From positions 1 to 16,985 of the forward strand of contig CAIVCU010000432.1 of NCBI GenBank assembly GCA_903904495.1: 16,985 bases of DNA. The letters run 5' to 3'. Under the pieces are notes generated by a model, which did no database searches, was not told the origin of the DNA, and saw only the letters and a program-made list of their open reading frames with translations. Source of the stretch: an uncultured Chlorobiaceae bacterium. Its GTDB lineage: Bacteria; Bacteroidota; Chlorobiia; Chlorobiales; Chlorobiaceae. Position numbers and translations under genes: made by a program. Of the stretch, positions 5,797-16,304 are shown piece after piece (within the stretch, counting starts at the first letter, position 1; every line of letters begins with the position of its first letter).

Positions 5797-8100
5797 ATGC
5801 CAGACAGAACGAATATGGGGAGTATAAATTCCAGCCAGGCAAAACACAAAGAGGCACAGAGTGTTCTCCATCGTAATCTGGGCTCCTATATACAGCATGG
5901 GTACGCTTACTACCGGAAGATTACCGATGAAGACAACAATGTTGATTTTATTTATGAGGAAGTCAACGAGAATTATGAAAAGCTGACAGGATTGAAGGAC
6001 GTTATTGGCAGGAGAATGACGGAAACACGACCGGGACTGTCCAAGTCGAATCCAATGTTCATCGAGAAATATGCGAGGGTAGCTGAAACAGGAATACCCG
6101 ACAAGTTCGAGATCTTCCTCGAGACAGATAACCACTGGTATGATGTCTCACTCTACAGTCCGCAAGAAGGCTATGTTTTGTCAATGTTTGATGATATCTC
6201 TGAACGCAAGAAATCTGAGGAAACATTGAAAAAAAGTGAAGAGCGGTTCCGCAGACTCTTCGAAAACGATTCCATAGTTATTCTTCTTGACCCTGATACA
6301 GGAAATATCATCGATGCCAATCATGCAGCTGCGGAGTTTTACGGCTGGTCAGTTGAACAGTTGAAACAGATGAGTATCCGGCAGATCACCAGCGCTTCAT
6401 CCGATGAGGTGAAGGTGAATATGGATAAAGTCAGAACCTCGAAGCAAAACCAGTTTTTATTCCGCCACCGCAGAGCAGACGGATCCCTCCGTGATGTTGA
6501 GGTATTCAGCAACAGGATTGAACTTGAGGGGAAAGATATTCTCTATGCAATTATTCATGATGTTACAGCACGCATACTGGCCGAAAATCAACTTCAGAAA
6601 TTAAGTGTAGCTGTCGAGCAAAGTCCAGCTATCGTTGTGATTACTGATCCTGAAGGCAACATTGAATACGTTAACCCGGCATTTACCCTTGTTACAGGAT
6701 ATTCTACTGAAGAGGCAACAGGACAAAATCCCCGTATCCTTAAATCAGGCCTGATGCCGCCATCAGTGTATGAAGAGCTCTGGAAGACCATCCTTTCAGG
6801 CAATGTGTGGTATGGTGAGCTGCAAAACAAGAAGAAAAACGGTGAGCTTTACTGGGATCAGGCCGTGATCTCGGCGATAAGGAATAAAAAGAATGTGATA
6901 ACCAATTTTGTGGCCGTGAAAGTGGATATCACTGAACAGAAGAAAATGTTTGCCGAATTGATTGCAGCCAAGCAAAAAGCCGAGGAGAGCGACCGGTTGA
7001 AGTCAGCATTTCTGGCTAATATCAGCCATGAAATACGAACCCCGATGAATGGCATTCTCGGTTTTGCCCAGCTGCTGAAAGAACCTCATTTGACCGGAGA
7101 AGAACAGACCGATTATATTGACCTGATACAGCAAAGCGGAGTGCGCATGCTGAATCTCATTAATAACCTTATTAATGTTTCCCGAATCGAAGCCGGGGAG
7201 ATCATGCTGCAGGTATCCGAAACTCCTGTAAACGAATTGCTGCGCGATCTCTATGCCTTTTTCAAACCTGAAATAGATAAAAAAGGGTTGCGATTGCAGT
7301 ATACCACTGGACTTCCTGACAGCGAGAGCGTTATTGAAACCGACAGTGGAAAGCTGATACAGATTTTGACAAACCTTATCCAGAACGCCCTGAAATTCAC
7401 GAGCTCCGGAGAAATTGATTTCGGTTATAACAGGATAGACGGCACCCTTGAATTTTATGTTATCGATTCAGGAATCGGTATTGCCCCTGAGATGAAAGCT
7501 AAGATTTTCCATCGTTTCCATCAGGTTGATAACACCTTAACCCGAAATCAGGAGGGTTCAGGTCTCGGATTGAACATTTCCAAAGCATACGTTGAACTGC
7601 TGGGCGGCACCATTCGGGTCGAATCGCGAGAAGGGCAGGGAAGCGAATTCTATTTCACGCTGCCCTATAGACATATTTTTGCCCAGAACATACGGATTCC
7701 CTCTCCTGTCATTCAGAAGCCGGTCATTATTGCACCAGCCATAACAGTTCTTATAGCCGAAGATGACGCGGTCAGCAGCCTGCTGCTCAAAAAAAACCTG
7801 GCAGGTGAAAACATCAACACCATTTTTGCGGTTAATGGAGTGGAAGCCATAGAAATGGTGCGACAGTACCATGAGATTGATATCGTTCTCATGGACATTA
7901 AAATGCCTCTGATGAATGGATATGAAGCAACGAGGCTTATTAAAGAGCTGCGACCTGACCTGCCGGTCATTATCCAGACAGCGTTTACCTCAAAAGAAGA
8001 GAGGGAAAACGCAAAAAAAGCAGGATGTGATGGCTACATTACCAAACCTATCAACAAGATTGAGCTGCATAAGCTGATGCTGAAACTGCTCAACAGGTAA
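5797..8100 (+). CDS. Triple-PAS hybrid histidine kinase
   Basis: A 767-residue cytoplasmic hybrid sensor kinase. Three PAS domains lie at about 30-138, 147-262 and 268-383. The first two end in Asp-Asp-Ile-Ser-Glu-Arg-Lys and His-Asp-Val-Thr-Ala-Arg. The third has the common Gly-Gln-Asn-Pro-Arg-Ile-Leu-Lys-Ser-Gly signature, so it lacks the LOV-type cysteine. HisKA carries His411 in Ile-Ser-His-Glu-Ile-Arg-Thr-Pro. The HATPase has Asn530, Asp557 in Asp-Ser-Gly-Ile-Gly-Ile and Gly-Ser-Gly-Leu-Gly-Leu at 587-592. A C-terminal receiver (about 647-766) has Glu-Asp-Asp, phospho-acceptor Asp700 and Thr-Lys-Pro. No membrane segment is seen, and the ligand or cofactor of the PAS domains cannot be told from sequence. 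The ATG is preceded by AGGGAAG at 5781-5787, a good ribosome binding site. The next gene begins 18-39 nt after the stop, so co-transcription is likely. Confidence 0.92.
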   Translation: MPDRTNMGSINSSQAKHKEAQSVLHRNLGSYIQHGYAYYRKITDEDNNVDFIYEEVNENYEKLTGLKDVIGRRMTETRPGLSKSNPMFIEKYARVAETGIPDKFEIFLETDNHWYDVSLYSPQEGYVLSMFDDISERKKSEETLKKSEERFRRLFENDSIVILLDPDTGNIIDANHAAAEFYGWSVEQLKQMSIRQITSASSDEVKVNMDKVRTSKQNQFLFRHRRADGSLRDVEVFSNRIELEGKDILYAIIHDVTARILAENQLQKLSVAVEQSPAIVVITDPEGNIEYVNPAFTLVTGYSTEEATGQNPRILKSGLMPPSVYEELWKTILSGNVWYGELQNKKKNGELYWDQAVISAIRNKKNVITNFVAVKVDITEQKKMFAELIAAKQKAEESDRLKSAFLANISHEIRTPMNGILGFAQLLKEPHLTGEEQTDYIDLIQQSGVRMLNLINNLINVSRIEAGEIMLQVSETPVNELLRDLYAFFKPEIDKKGLRLQYTTGLPDSESVIETDSGKLIQILTNLIQNALKFTSSGEIDFGYNRIDGTLEFYVIDSGIGIAPEMKAKIFHRFHQVDNTLTRNQEGSGLGLNISKAYVELLGGTIRVESREGQGSEFYFTLPYRHIFAQNIRIPSPVIQKPVIIAPAITVLIAEDDAVSSLLLKKNLAGENINTIFAVNGVEAIEMVRQYHEIDIVLMDIKMPLMNGYEATRLIKELRPDLPVIIQTAFTSKEERENAKKAGCDGYITKPINKIELHKLMLKLLNR

Positions 8101-8139
8101 CCTCTCTATGACAACACCGTGACCCAGGAACATAGAAAA

Positions 8140-10251
<2,112 letters not shown>

Positions 10252-10284
10252 TGCTATAGATAGATCACAACCAGCCGCAGGGTG

Positions 10285-10315
10285 AAAATTCCACACCGTT
10301 TCCGTGTTGGGTTTT
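10285..10315. terminator. Possible bidirectional terminator between convergent genes
   Basis: AAAA, then CCACAC (10291-10296), a short loop, GTGTTGG with one bulged T, and GTTTT. The stem is 6 bp with a bulge, A-rich on the left and T-rich on the right, midway between two genes that converge (stops at 10251 and 10345). Position and symmetry fit a terminator used from both sides, but the stem is weak. Confidence 0.38.
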
Positions 10316-10344
10316 GCTCTAATGGATTTGATACTTTTTGCAGA

Positions 10345-11076
10345 TCACCTCAGTGGACGCATTTCGGGGTTTATAAGTTCAAGATGGTCCATATCTACCC
10401 CTCTGGATATTTGATCAAAAAATTCTGCTCGTGTAAAACATACCTTTGATAAGTTGGCACCTTCATAAGTTGTTACATTGGTAAAGTCGGTATCTACCAA
10501 GTATGAAAATTTTAGGTTTGCTCCAGTGAAGTCAGCTCCATTTAGTTTTGCCATACAGATGTTCGCATTAATGACTTCCGCATTATTCAGCTTTGCTCCA
10601 GTTAGATCGGCTTCGAATAGAATTGCACCGTTTAGGTTGGCATCACTAAGGTCTGCAGCTGCAAGGTTTGCATTGCTCAGCTTTGCCTCCTCAAGTCTTG
10701 CTCCACTCAAGTTTGACCCTGTAAGGTTTGCCCCTCTTAGGCTTACCTTATAAAGGTCTGCTCCAGTGAAATTTGTCTTGCTCAAATTCTTACCACAAAA
10801 GTCTTTTCCTCGAAGGTCTACCCCTGAAAGGTTTGCCTCTCTGAGGTCAACGCCGCTAAGGTCTGTTAATATGAGGTTTGCTTCGCTAAGGTTTGCTCCT
10901 GTTAGATTTGCTCCGGTAATTTTCACGTCTGAGAAGTCTATACCACTAAGGTTTGCGTGGCTCAAGTTAGTATTTGATAGGTTTGCTCCAGAGAGGTCTG
11001 CAGTAAGTGTTGGATCTATATGACGAACTTCATTCCACTCTGATACTGATCTGCGAAGAGTTTCAACATCCAACAT
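10345..11076 (-). CDS. Pentapeptide-repeat protein
   Basis: 243 residues. After a 27-residue N-terminal segment (with Trp-Asn-x-x-Arg, common at the start of these proteins), almost the whole chain from about 28 to 225 is tandem Ala-(Asp/Asn)-Leu-x-x repeats, roughly 35-40 copies. Such repeats fold into a right-handed quadrilateral beta-helix. Qnr and MfpA members mimic DNA and bind gyrase, but many others have unknown roles, and nothing here singles out a gyrase-binding type. There is no signal peptide or membrane segment, so it is probably cytoplasmic. Repeats near residues 100-115 contain two Cys/Lys-rich variants. A strong Shine-Dalgarno AGGAGA (complement of 11084-11089) lies 7 nt before the ATG, which fixes the start. 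It stands alone between a convergent gene and a gene-poor stretch, so it could be an acquired gene. Confidence 0.9.
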   Translation of the reverse strand: MLDVETLRRSVSEWNEVRHIDPTLTADLSGANLSNTNLSHANLSGIDFSDVKITGANLTGANLSEANLILTDLSGVDLREANLSGVDLRGKDFCGKNLSKTNFTGADLYKVSLRGANLTGSNLSGARLEEAKLSNANLAAADLSDANLNGAILFEADLTGAKLNNAEVINANICMAKLNGADFTGANLKFSYLVDTDFTNVTTYEGANLSKVCFTRAEFFDQISRGVDMDHLELINPEMRPLR

Positions 11077-11173
11077 ATCGGCATCTCCTTTTTTTGTTAA
11101 TTAATGTAGTTAAGAATGCAAGGGTTTTTTTCCGGGACATAACGTTATTGATAAGAAGCTTTTTTACGACTCT

Positions 11174-11296
11174 CTATTCCCCATAAGCTTGCAGGCTGTC
11201 AGTATCCGCAGTCTTGAACTCCATTAAGATCTTGAATACCGGTATGTCTTTTACACCGACAGTTACTTTCTATCCTTTTGCCTTTATAGAGTAATC
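11174..11296 (-). pseudogene. Possible gene relic, minus strand
   Basis: Reading leftward, about 40 codons end at a TAG (complement of 11174-11176), with one internal stop. The last 31 codons give a plausible protein tail, for example Val-Lys-Asp-Ile-Pro-Val-Phe-Lys-Ile-Leu-Met-Glu-Phe-Lys-Thr-Ala. I do not recognise the family. It may be the decayed 3' end of a small gene or chance. Confidence 0.15.
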
Positions 11297-11396
11297 TATT
11301 TCGATTTATATAATGGCCATTTTAGAGTTAAAGACAAACAATACTGAGCCTCTTTGTAATTCCTTGCCTTGATCTGACACCCATGGAATTCATTGA

Positions 11397-11569
11397 AAAG
11401 CAACAAAAGAAACCAGAAATCTCTACTATTGTCCGGTACAGTTAACGGGGCTAACTCCTATCCATCAAATCGAAAGCCTTTTGTTCTCCGAATACTACAC
11501 AGAGCCACAGTTAGAAATTGTTCTGGTTATATCTGGTAAGGTTGGCGCGCATAAGCTCTACAATCAATG
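11397..11569 (+). pseudogene. Possible gene relic, plus strand
   Basis: About 57 codons lie open between an upstream TGA and a TGA near 11569, without an ATG start. The translation looks protein-like (Ile-His-Gln-Ile-Glu-Ser-Leu-Leu-Phe-Ser-Glu-Tyr-Tyr) and is not obviously low complexity. The family is not recognised, and it could be chance. Confidence 0.13.
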
Positions 11570-11610
11570 AATGATGGCTCAACATCGGATACGGTTTTGC
11601 ATGTAAGAGT

Positions 11611-11630
11611 AAAAAGACGTAATCACCGTC
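11611..11630 (-). terminator. Weak terminator candidate at the end of the aldehyde dehydrogenase gene
   Basis: On the minus strand GACG (complement of 11627-11630), a 7-nt loop and CGTC (complement of 11616-11619) are followed by five T (complement of 11611-11615). The 4-bp stem overlaps the stop codon at 11623-11625. Placement is right for the end of the recG-rsgA-dehydrogenase run, but the stem is short. Confidence 0.25.
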
Positions 11631-13005
11631 CCTTGTAGCACAGGCTTTTTATGTTCACAAATTCACGAATGCCATAACTTGAGAGTTCCCTGCCGTAGCC
11701 TGACTGTTTAACTCCGCCAAATGGCATCCGCGGATCGGATTTTACCATACTGTTGATAAAACAGCAGCCTGCATCGAGCTGATCGGCAATGGCAAGCGCC
11801 CTATCCGTATTGCCGGAAAAGACTGCTGAACCAAGTCCATAGGGAGTATCATTCGCTATAAGAACTGCCTCACTGTCGTCCTTTGCTTCAATCAGGGTCG
11901 CCACCGGCCCGAACGTTTCCTCGCTGTATACTTCCATCCATTTGTGAACCCCGGACAGAACGGTCGGCGGGTAGTAAAATCCTTTGCCTTCCGGAATTTT
12001 TCCGCCGCAAAGCAGACGTGCGCCTTCGGCAACACTTTTGGTGACCTGACTGTTCAGCTGTTCACGGAGGTCGTGACGGGCAAGAGGTCCGACCTCGACC
12101 GCGGGGTCGAAAGGATCACCCATCACAGCCGATTGCATGCGTTGAAGAAGTAGGTGTTCGAACTGCTCAAAAACACGGGCCTGCACAATAAAACGCTTGG
12201 CGGCTATACAGCTTTGTCCGCCATTAAGAAGACGCGCTGCAGCACAGATGTCGACCGCCTGAGGAATATCCGCATCATCGAGGACAATGTAGGGATCACT
12301 TCCACCGAGTTCAAGGACACTTGTTTTCAGTGCTTTGCCTGATTTCGATGCCACTGCCCGGCCGGCAGCAGTGCTTCCCGTCAACGATACGCCCTGAATG
12401 GCGGGGTGATCAATCATGAAGCCGGTCAGACTGTCAACATCTTCCAGAGCTATATGCACCGCGCTGAAGAGATGTGCAGGAAATCCGGCATCGCAAAAAA
12501 GTTGTTCGATGGCAATGGCTGAACCTGTAACATTTGGTGAATGCTTAAGAATAATACCGTTGCCTGCCATCATCGCAGGAGCGGCAAACCGGAAGACCTG
12601 CCAGAATGGAAAATTCCAGGGCATTATGCCGAGAACAAGGCCGATAGGTTCGAATTTCACCACTCCCCTGACACCTCCATCCAGGTCCCTCTCTTCGGGC
12701 TTTAAAAAAGAGGCTGCATTGTCGGCATAAAAATCGCAGACCCATGCCGATTTCTCTACTTCCGCAGCTGCCTGTGAGAGTGGTTTGCCCATTTCAAGAG
12801 TGATCAGAGCTGCATGCTGCTCTTTTTCGAGTCGAAGAAGCTTTGCAAGACGCTTCATGCAGACACTGCGTTCAGAGACGGAAAACTCTTTCCATGAAAT
12901 AAAGTCCCAGTAGGAGAGGGTTATTGCTTCCCGAATTTCACCGGATGTCATGGTATGATATTCGGCAATCGGTTCTTCTGTGGCAGGATTGACGGTAATA
13001 ATCAT
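11623..13005 (-). CDS. NAD(P)-dependent aldehyde dehydrogenase, succinate-semialdehyde dehydrogenase (Sad/YneI) type
   Basis: 460 residues, full length for the Sad/YneI subgroup, which oxidises succinate semialdehyde to succinate. The sequence shows the active-site set of the aldehyde dehydrogenase superfamily: Asn131 in Pro-Trp-Asn-Phe-Pro, cofactor-binding Lys154 in Leu-Lys-His-Ser-Pro-Asn, the general base Glu232 in Leu-Glu-Leu-Gly-Gly-Ser-Asp-Pro, and nucleophile Cys266 in Gly-Gln-Ser-Cys. A conserved Glu-Glu-x-Phe-Gly-Pro and a C-terminal Phe-Gly-Gly-Val-Lys-Gln-Ser-Gly-Tyr-Gly-Arg-Glu follow. The Lys-His-(Ser/Ala)-Pro-Asn-Val and Leu-Glu-Leu-Gly-Gly-Ser-Asp-Pro wording matches E. coli Sad closely as I recall it, so the substrate call is reasonable but inferred. 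In a green sulfur bacterium it might bypass or complement the reductive TCA cycle. It lies 83 nt downstream of rsgA on the same strand; the ribosome binding site is weak. Confidence 0.88.
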   Translation of the reverse strand: MIITVNPATEEPIAEYHTMTSGEIREAITLSYWDFISWKEFSVSERSVCMKRLAKLLRLEKEQHAALITLEMGKPLSQAAAEVEKSAWVCDFYADNAASFLKPEERDLDGGVRGVVKFEPIGLVLGIMPWNFPFWQVFRFAAPAMMAGNGIILKHSPNVTGSAIAIEQLFCDAGFPAHLFSAVHIALEDVDSLTGFMIDHPAIQGVSLTGSTAAGRAVASKSGKALKTSVLELGGSDPYIVLDDADIPQAVDICAAARLLNGGQSCIAAKRFIVQARVFEQFEHLLLQRMQSAVMGDPFDPAVEVGPLARHDLREQLNSQVTKSVAEGARLLCGGKIPEGKGFYYPPTVLSGVHKWMEVYSEETFGPVATLIEAKDDSEAVLIANDTPYGLGSAVFSGNTDRALAIADQLDAGCCFINSMVKSDPRMPFGGVKQSGYGRELSSYGIREFVNIKSLCYKGR

Positions 13006-13088
13006 TGGTCAAAATGGTTCAATGATGACTGAAACCGGAAACAAAAAGAGTTGATGAAATCATTATGACAACCGCAAAAGGATAAGTC

Positions 13089-14054
13089 TCAACTATCCCT
13101 GTCAATGCTTTCATAGATTGCAAGGTAACTCTCGTAACGCTCAGAATCAATATTGCCGGACCCTACCGCACGCAGAATCCCGCACCCAGGCTCCACTGTA
13201 TGAGAGCAGGAAGAGTAGGCACAGTCAGGCATATAGGTAAGGAACTCTTTAAAGTAAAAACGCAGGTTCTCCCGGTTGATGTCTGAAAGATTAAACTCTC
13301 GTATGCCGGGAGTGTCGATAATATATCCGCCTCCGGGAAGCAGGAGCATAACGGAGTTACTTGTGGTGTGAAGACCTTTTCCGGTCTTCCAGTTTGTTTC
13401 GCCGGTTTTTAAGCGTTCATAGCCGAAAAGCTGATTGATCAGGGTTGACTTTCCAACGCCTGAGTGACCGCTGAATGCTGAAAGCTTTCCGGCAAGAGCC
13501 TTCTTCAAAGATTTCATTCCACGTTTCTTTTCAGCACTTGTATAAAAAATCGTATACCCGAGAGCCTTGTAGGGCTTCATCATCTCACGGGTCTCCGTTG
13601 AGTCCTCAAGATCTATTTTGTTGACTACAATAATCGTTTCAAGCTTTTCGGATTCGGCAAAGACAAGGTAGCGGTCGATAAGGCGGGTGTTGAGCAGAGG
13701 GTCATAGGCAGAGACGACAACGACCAGCTGATCGATATTGGCCGCGATTACCTGAGTTTTCTCCTTGCTGCGATTCCTGCGTACATCCCTTTTTCTTGTC
13801 AGGGCACTTCTGCGAGGGTGAACAAATGTTATTACTGCCTCACTTAATGCAGTTCCTGTCTCAATCAATTTCAGCTCAACCCTGTCGCCAACGACGACAA
13901 GTGAGGTATCGCCATTATCGGCTTTTGTGCCGGGAAAGGTACGTGCACGAAATTCTGTGCCGTCTTCGGCAATAACAATATATGATGCGCCGGAAACCTC
14001 TGTGACAACTCCACCGGGGACCGGTTCATGCAGGCTTTTCATGTTCATATTCAA
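13089..14054 (-). CDS. rsgA: Ribosome small-subunit-dependent GTPase A
   Basis: 321-residue circularly permuted GTPase (RsgA/YjeQ/YloQ) that helps late maturation of the 30S subunit. Order: OB-fold (about 12-80), G4 Asn-Lys-Ile-Asp (145-148), then G1 Gly-His-Ser-Gly-Val-Gly-Lys-Ser (196-203), His-Thr-Thr switch region (229-231), and G3 Asp-Thr-Pro-Gly (247-250). G4 before G1 is diagnostic of the permutation. The C-terminal zinc site Cys-x4-Cys-x-His-x5-Cys is complete (Cys278, Cys283, His285, Cys291). Three methionines at residues 1, 3 and 5 make the exact start uncertain, and no clear ribosome binding site distinguishes them. It starts 30 nt after the recG stop, so the pair is probably one transcript. 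Cytoplasmic housekeeping gene, nothing unusual. Confidence 0.95.
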   Translation of the reverse strand: MNMNMKSLHEPVPGGVVTEVSGASYIVIAEDGTEFRARTFPGTKADNGDTSLVVVGDRVELKLIETGTALSEAVITFVHPRRSALTRKRDVRRNRSKEKTQVIAANIDQLVVVVSAYDPLLNTRLIDRYLVFAESEKLETIIVVNKIDLEDSTETREMMKPYKALGYTIFYTSAEKKRGMKSLKKALAGKLSAFSGHSGVGKSTLINQLFGYERLKTGETNWKTGKGLHTTSNSVMLLLPGGGYIIDTPGIREFNLSDINRENLRFYFKEFLTYMPDCAYSSCSHTVEPGCGILRAVGSGNIDSERYESYLAIYESIDRDS

Positions 14055-14084
14055 ACTGCTGTATTCCCTTCTGTTTCAATAAAT

Positions 14085-16205
14085 CTAACCAATATCAGCC
14101 AGCGAAGAGCGTTCCCGGTAGTAACGTTCATAATAACTCCTAATCATCTTGTGATCTGCATCCTGCAGCCTTCCATCCTGTTCGACAAGTTTGAATGCCG
14201 CAGCGCGGGCTGACTGCATGATATCAAAATCACAGTTCAAATCAGCAATCCTTAATCCACTCAAGGTTCCGGACTGTTCTTTTCCGAGAATATTTCCTGC
14301 ACCCCTTATTCGGGCATCAGTTTCGGAAATGATGAAACCGTCAGTAGTAGACTCAATTGCGGCAAGTCTTTCACGCGCATCCTCCGTAAGTTTGGTATAG
14401 AGGAGAATGCAGGTTGAACGGTACTCACTGCGGCCAACCCGTCCCCTGAGCTGATGAAGCTGGGCGAGACCAAAACGCTCGGCATGCTCAATAATAATGA
14501 CCGTGGCATTCGCCACATCAACACCAACCTCGATAACCGTAGTCCCCACAAGCAGATGCAGCTCCCCCCGACGGAACTGCCCCATCACCTCCTCTTTCTG
14601 GTCAGGGGTCATCTGGCCATGAATCAATCCAAGTCGAAGGTCAGGAAATACTTCGGCAGAGAGGTGATGATAACTTTCCACTGCAGCTTTCATGTCCATT
14701 TTTTCCGACTCCTCAACAAGTGGATAGACAATATAACCCTGCCTGCCTTCGGCCACCTGTGAACGAAGAAAATCATAGACTTTTCCGCTCTCTTTTTCAT
14801 GCTTAATATAGGTCTTCACCGGGATCCGACCTGCTGGCATCTGACGGATGACCGAAACATCAAGGTCACCAAACACACCCATGGTCAGGGTTCGCGGTAT
14901 GGGGGTGGCCGTCATCAGGAGGACATGAGGATTTATAGCCTTTTCCTGCAATGCCTTGCGCTGCAACACTCCGAATCGATGCTGTTCGTCAATGATAACC
15001 AGTCCAAGCCCTGCGTAGCTAACTCCTTTTTCAATCATAGCATGAGTACCAAGAGCAATATTGATCTCACCTGAACTGAGTGCTGAAAGAACCGCCTGAC
15101 GCTCTTTTTTTCCCTGTTTGCCCGTCAGGATACCGACCTGAAGACCAAAAGGCTGAAAAAAACGCTTCATGCCGAGATAGTGCTGTACTGCCAGAATCTC
15201 GGTAGGAGCCATGAAGGCTGACTGCAGGCCGTTATCGGCAGCAAGAGCCATGGCAAACATGGCTACAATGGTTTTTCCTGAGCCAACATCTCCCTGCAGA
15301 AGACGGTTCATAGGGCTTCCGCTTTTGAGGTCACGGTATATTTCACGGATGGCATTTTTCTGGGCATCCGTCAGCTCATAAGAAAGACTGGCATAAAGCT
15401 TTTCAGTGACCACCCCGGAATGAGTGAACCGGGCGGCAGATTTGATCTGCCTGATCTCGTTGTGGTGAAGGGCAAATAAGAGCTGAGCATAAAAAAGTTC
15501 AGTAAACTTCATGCGGTAACGGGCCCTGGCAAGCTCTTCATACGATGAGGGAAAATGAATTTCACGATATGCATCGGAAAGCGTCAGTAGATTGTACGTC
15601 GAAAGAATGGAGGTACTGAGGTTTTCCTCTCTGCCCGGCTGTATAGCTTCAAAAGCCAGGACTACAAGATTGCGCATCTGCCGGGATGTAAGACCTGCCA
15701 GTTTCATGGCCTCACTTGTAGGGTAGAGAGGGATAATCTTGCCTGTATTGTAAAGGTCAAAATCACTTGACTCTCCGTAACCGGCATCATGAGCATTCAA
15801 ACTCAGACGATCGAAATCGGGATGCTGCATCTGCGCCTGATGCCCGAAATAACTGACTTTGCCATGAACGGCAAGTGCTTCCCCCTGAACAACGGTGCGG
15901 GAGAAAAATCGTACCCCTTTAAACCAGGTGAGCTCAAGCACGCCTGTAGCATCAGCAAGCCATACCTTGAATCGTGACCGTCCGGGACTCTCTCCCTCGA
16001 TCTGGGTTTTCAATATTTTACCGACAACCGTTACTGTTTCACCCTCAACAAGATTTTTAATGCTTTTCATGGCGCGTCGGTCGAGATATCGGCGCGGGAA
16101 GTAATCAAAAAGGTCATCGATGGTAGCAATACCAACCTCTATCAGGGTTGATGCTTTTTTTGGGCCTACTCCTTTCAGGTAACTTATCGAGGTGGAACCG
16201 GTCAT
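14085..16205 (-). CDS. recG: ATP-dependent DNA helicase RecG
   Basis: Superfamily 2 helicase that remodels stalled replication forks and branch-migrates Holliday junctions. Numbered from the upstream GTG at 16247, the wedge/OB domain spans about 60-170, Walker A Gly-Asp-Val-Gly-Ser-Gly-Lys-Thr is at 319-326, the DEQH box at 420-423, and Thr-Ala-Thr-Pro-Ile-Pro-Arg-Thr at 446-453. The second helicase lobe contains Gly-Thr-Thr-Val-Ile-Glu-Val-Gly-Val-Asp and Gln-Leu-Arg-Gly-Arg-Val-Gly-Arg. I choose ATG 16205 (706 residues), since the protein then starts right before the conserved Leu-Lys-Gly-Val-Gly-Pro-Lys-Lys helix-hairpin segment. The GTG at 16247 would add 14 residues with no family-like sequence and would leave almost no leader behind the predicted promoter. 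Neither start has a strong ribosome binding site. First gene of the recG-rsgA run. Confidence 0.95.
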   Translation of the reverse strand: MTGSTSISYLKGVGPKKASTLIEVGIATIDDLFDYFPRRYLDRRAMKSIKNLVEGETVTVVGKILKTQIEGESPGRSRFKVWLADATGVLELTWFKGVRFFSRTVVQGEALAVHGKVSYFGHQAQMQHPDFDRLSLNAHDAGYGESSDFDLYNTGKIIPLYPTSEAMKLAGLTSRQMRNLVVLAFEAIQPGREENLSTSILSTYNLLTLSDAYREIHFPSSYEELARARYRMKFTELFYAQLLFALHHNEIRQIKSAARFTHSGVVTEKLYASLSYELTDAQKNAIREIYRDLKSGSPMNRLLQGDVGSGKTIVAMFAMALAADNGLQSAFMAPTEILAVQHYLGMKRFFQPFGLQVGILTGKQGKKERQAVLSALSSGEINIALGTHAMIEKGVSYAGLGLVIIDEQHRFGVLQRKALQEKAINPHVLLMTATPIPRTLTMGVFGDLDVSVIRQMPAGRIPVKTYIKHEKESGKVYDFLRSQVAEGRQGYIVYPLVEESEKMDMKAAVESYHHLSAEVFPDLRLGLIHGQMTPDQKEEVMGQFRRGELHLLVGTTVIEVGVDVANATVIIIEHAERFGLAQLHQLRGRVGRSEYRSTCILLYTKLTEDARERLAAIESTTDGFIISETDARIRGAGNILGKEQSGTLSGLRIADLNCDFDIMQSARAAAFKLVEQDGRLQDADHKMIRSYYERYYRERSSLADIG

Positions 16206-16266
16206 ATTAATGGTTGTAACTGGATTGAAATTCTTGTATATTTGCACCTTTACAATTTTATTGCCG

Positions 16267-16296
16267 GTTATATCACTTATTGTACGATAAAGTCAA
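16267..16296 (-). promoter_or_regulatory. sigma70-like promoter for recG
   Basis: On the minus strand TTGACT (complement of 16291-16296) and TATAAC (complement of 16267-16272) each match 5 of 6 consensus bases with an 18-nt spacer. Transcription would begin near 16260, about 55 nt before the preferred recG ATG. A weaker plus-strand pair overlaps it, TTGCCG 16261-16266 and TACGAT 16283-16288 with a 16-nt spacer, which could serve rpmE. The divergent promoters would then occupy the same DNA. Confidence 0.5.
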
Positions 16297-16304
16297 CGAA
16301 AGTC

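Larger units (their letters stand above)
11077..11622. other. 546-nt gene-free stretch with weak coding relics
   Basis: No convincing gene. By eye it is more AT-rich than its neighbours. The left end should hold the promoter of the pentapeptide gene; a perfect ATAACGTTAT palindrome (11139-11148) lies about 60 nt before that start and could be an operator. Two short protein-like stretches are described separately. No insertion-sequence ends or tRNA are recognisable. Confidence 0.5.

Noticed and set aside
10478..11023. Plus-strand open frames with Arg-Phe-Ala-Pro-type periodicity opposite the pentapeptide gene
   Set aside because: They are antisense shadows of the 15-nt repeat unit of the pentapeptide-repeat gene. 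The minus strand has the start, ribosome binding site and family motif.
10345..11076. 15-nt periodic repeats that could suggest a CRISPR or satellite array
   Set aside because: The period is the coding consequence of Ala-Asp/Asn-Leu-x-x repeats; units are too short and too variable for CRISPR and there are no cas genes.
16242..16304. N-terminal extension of L31 from an upstream TTG
   Set aside because: The added 21 residues do not resemble L31 and overlap the recG promoter; the ATG at 16305 gives the exact family start.
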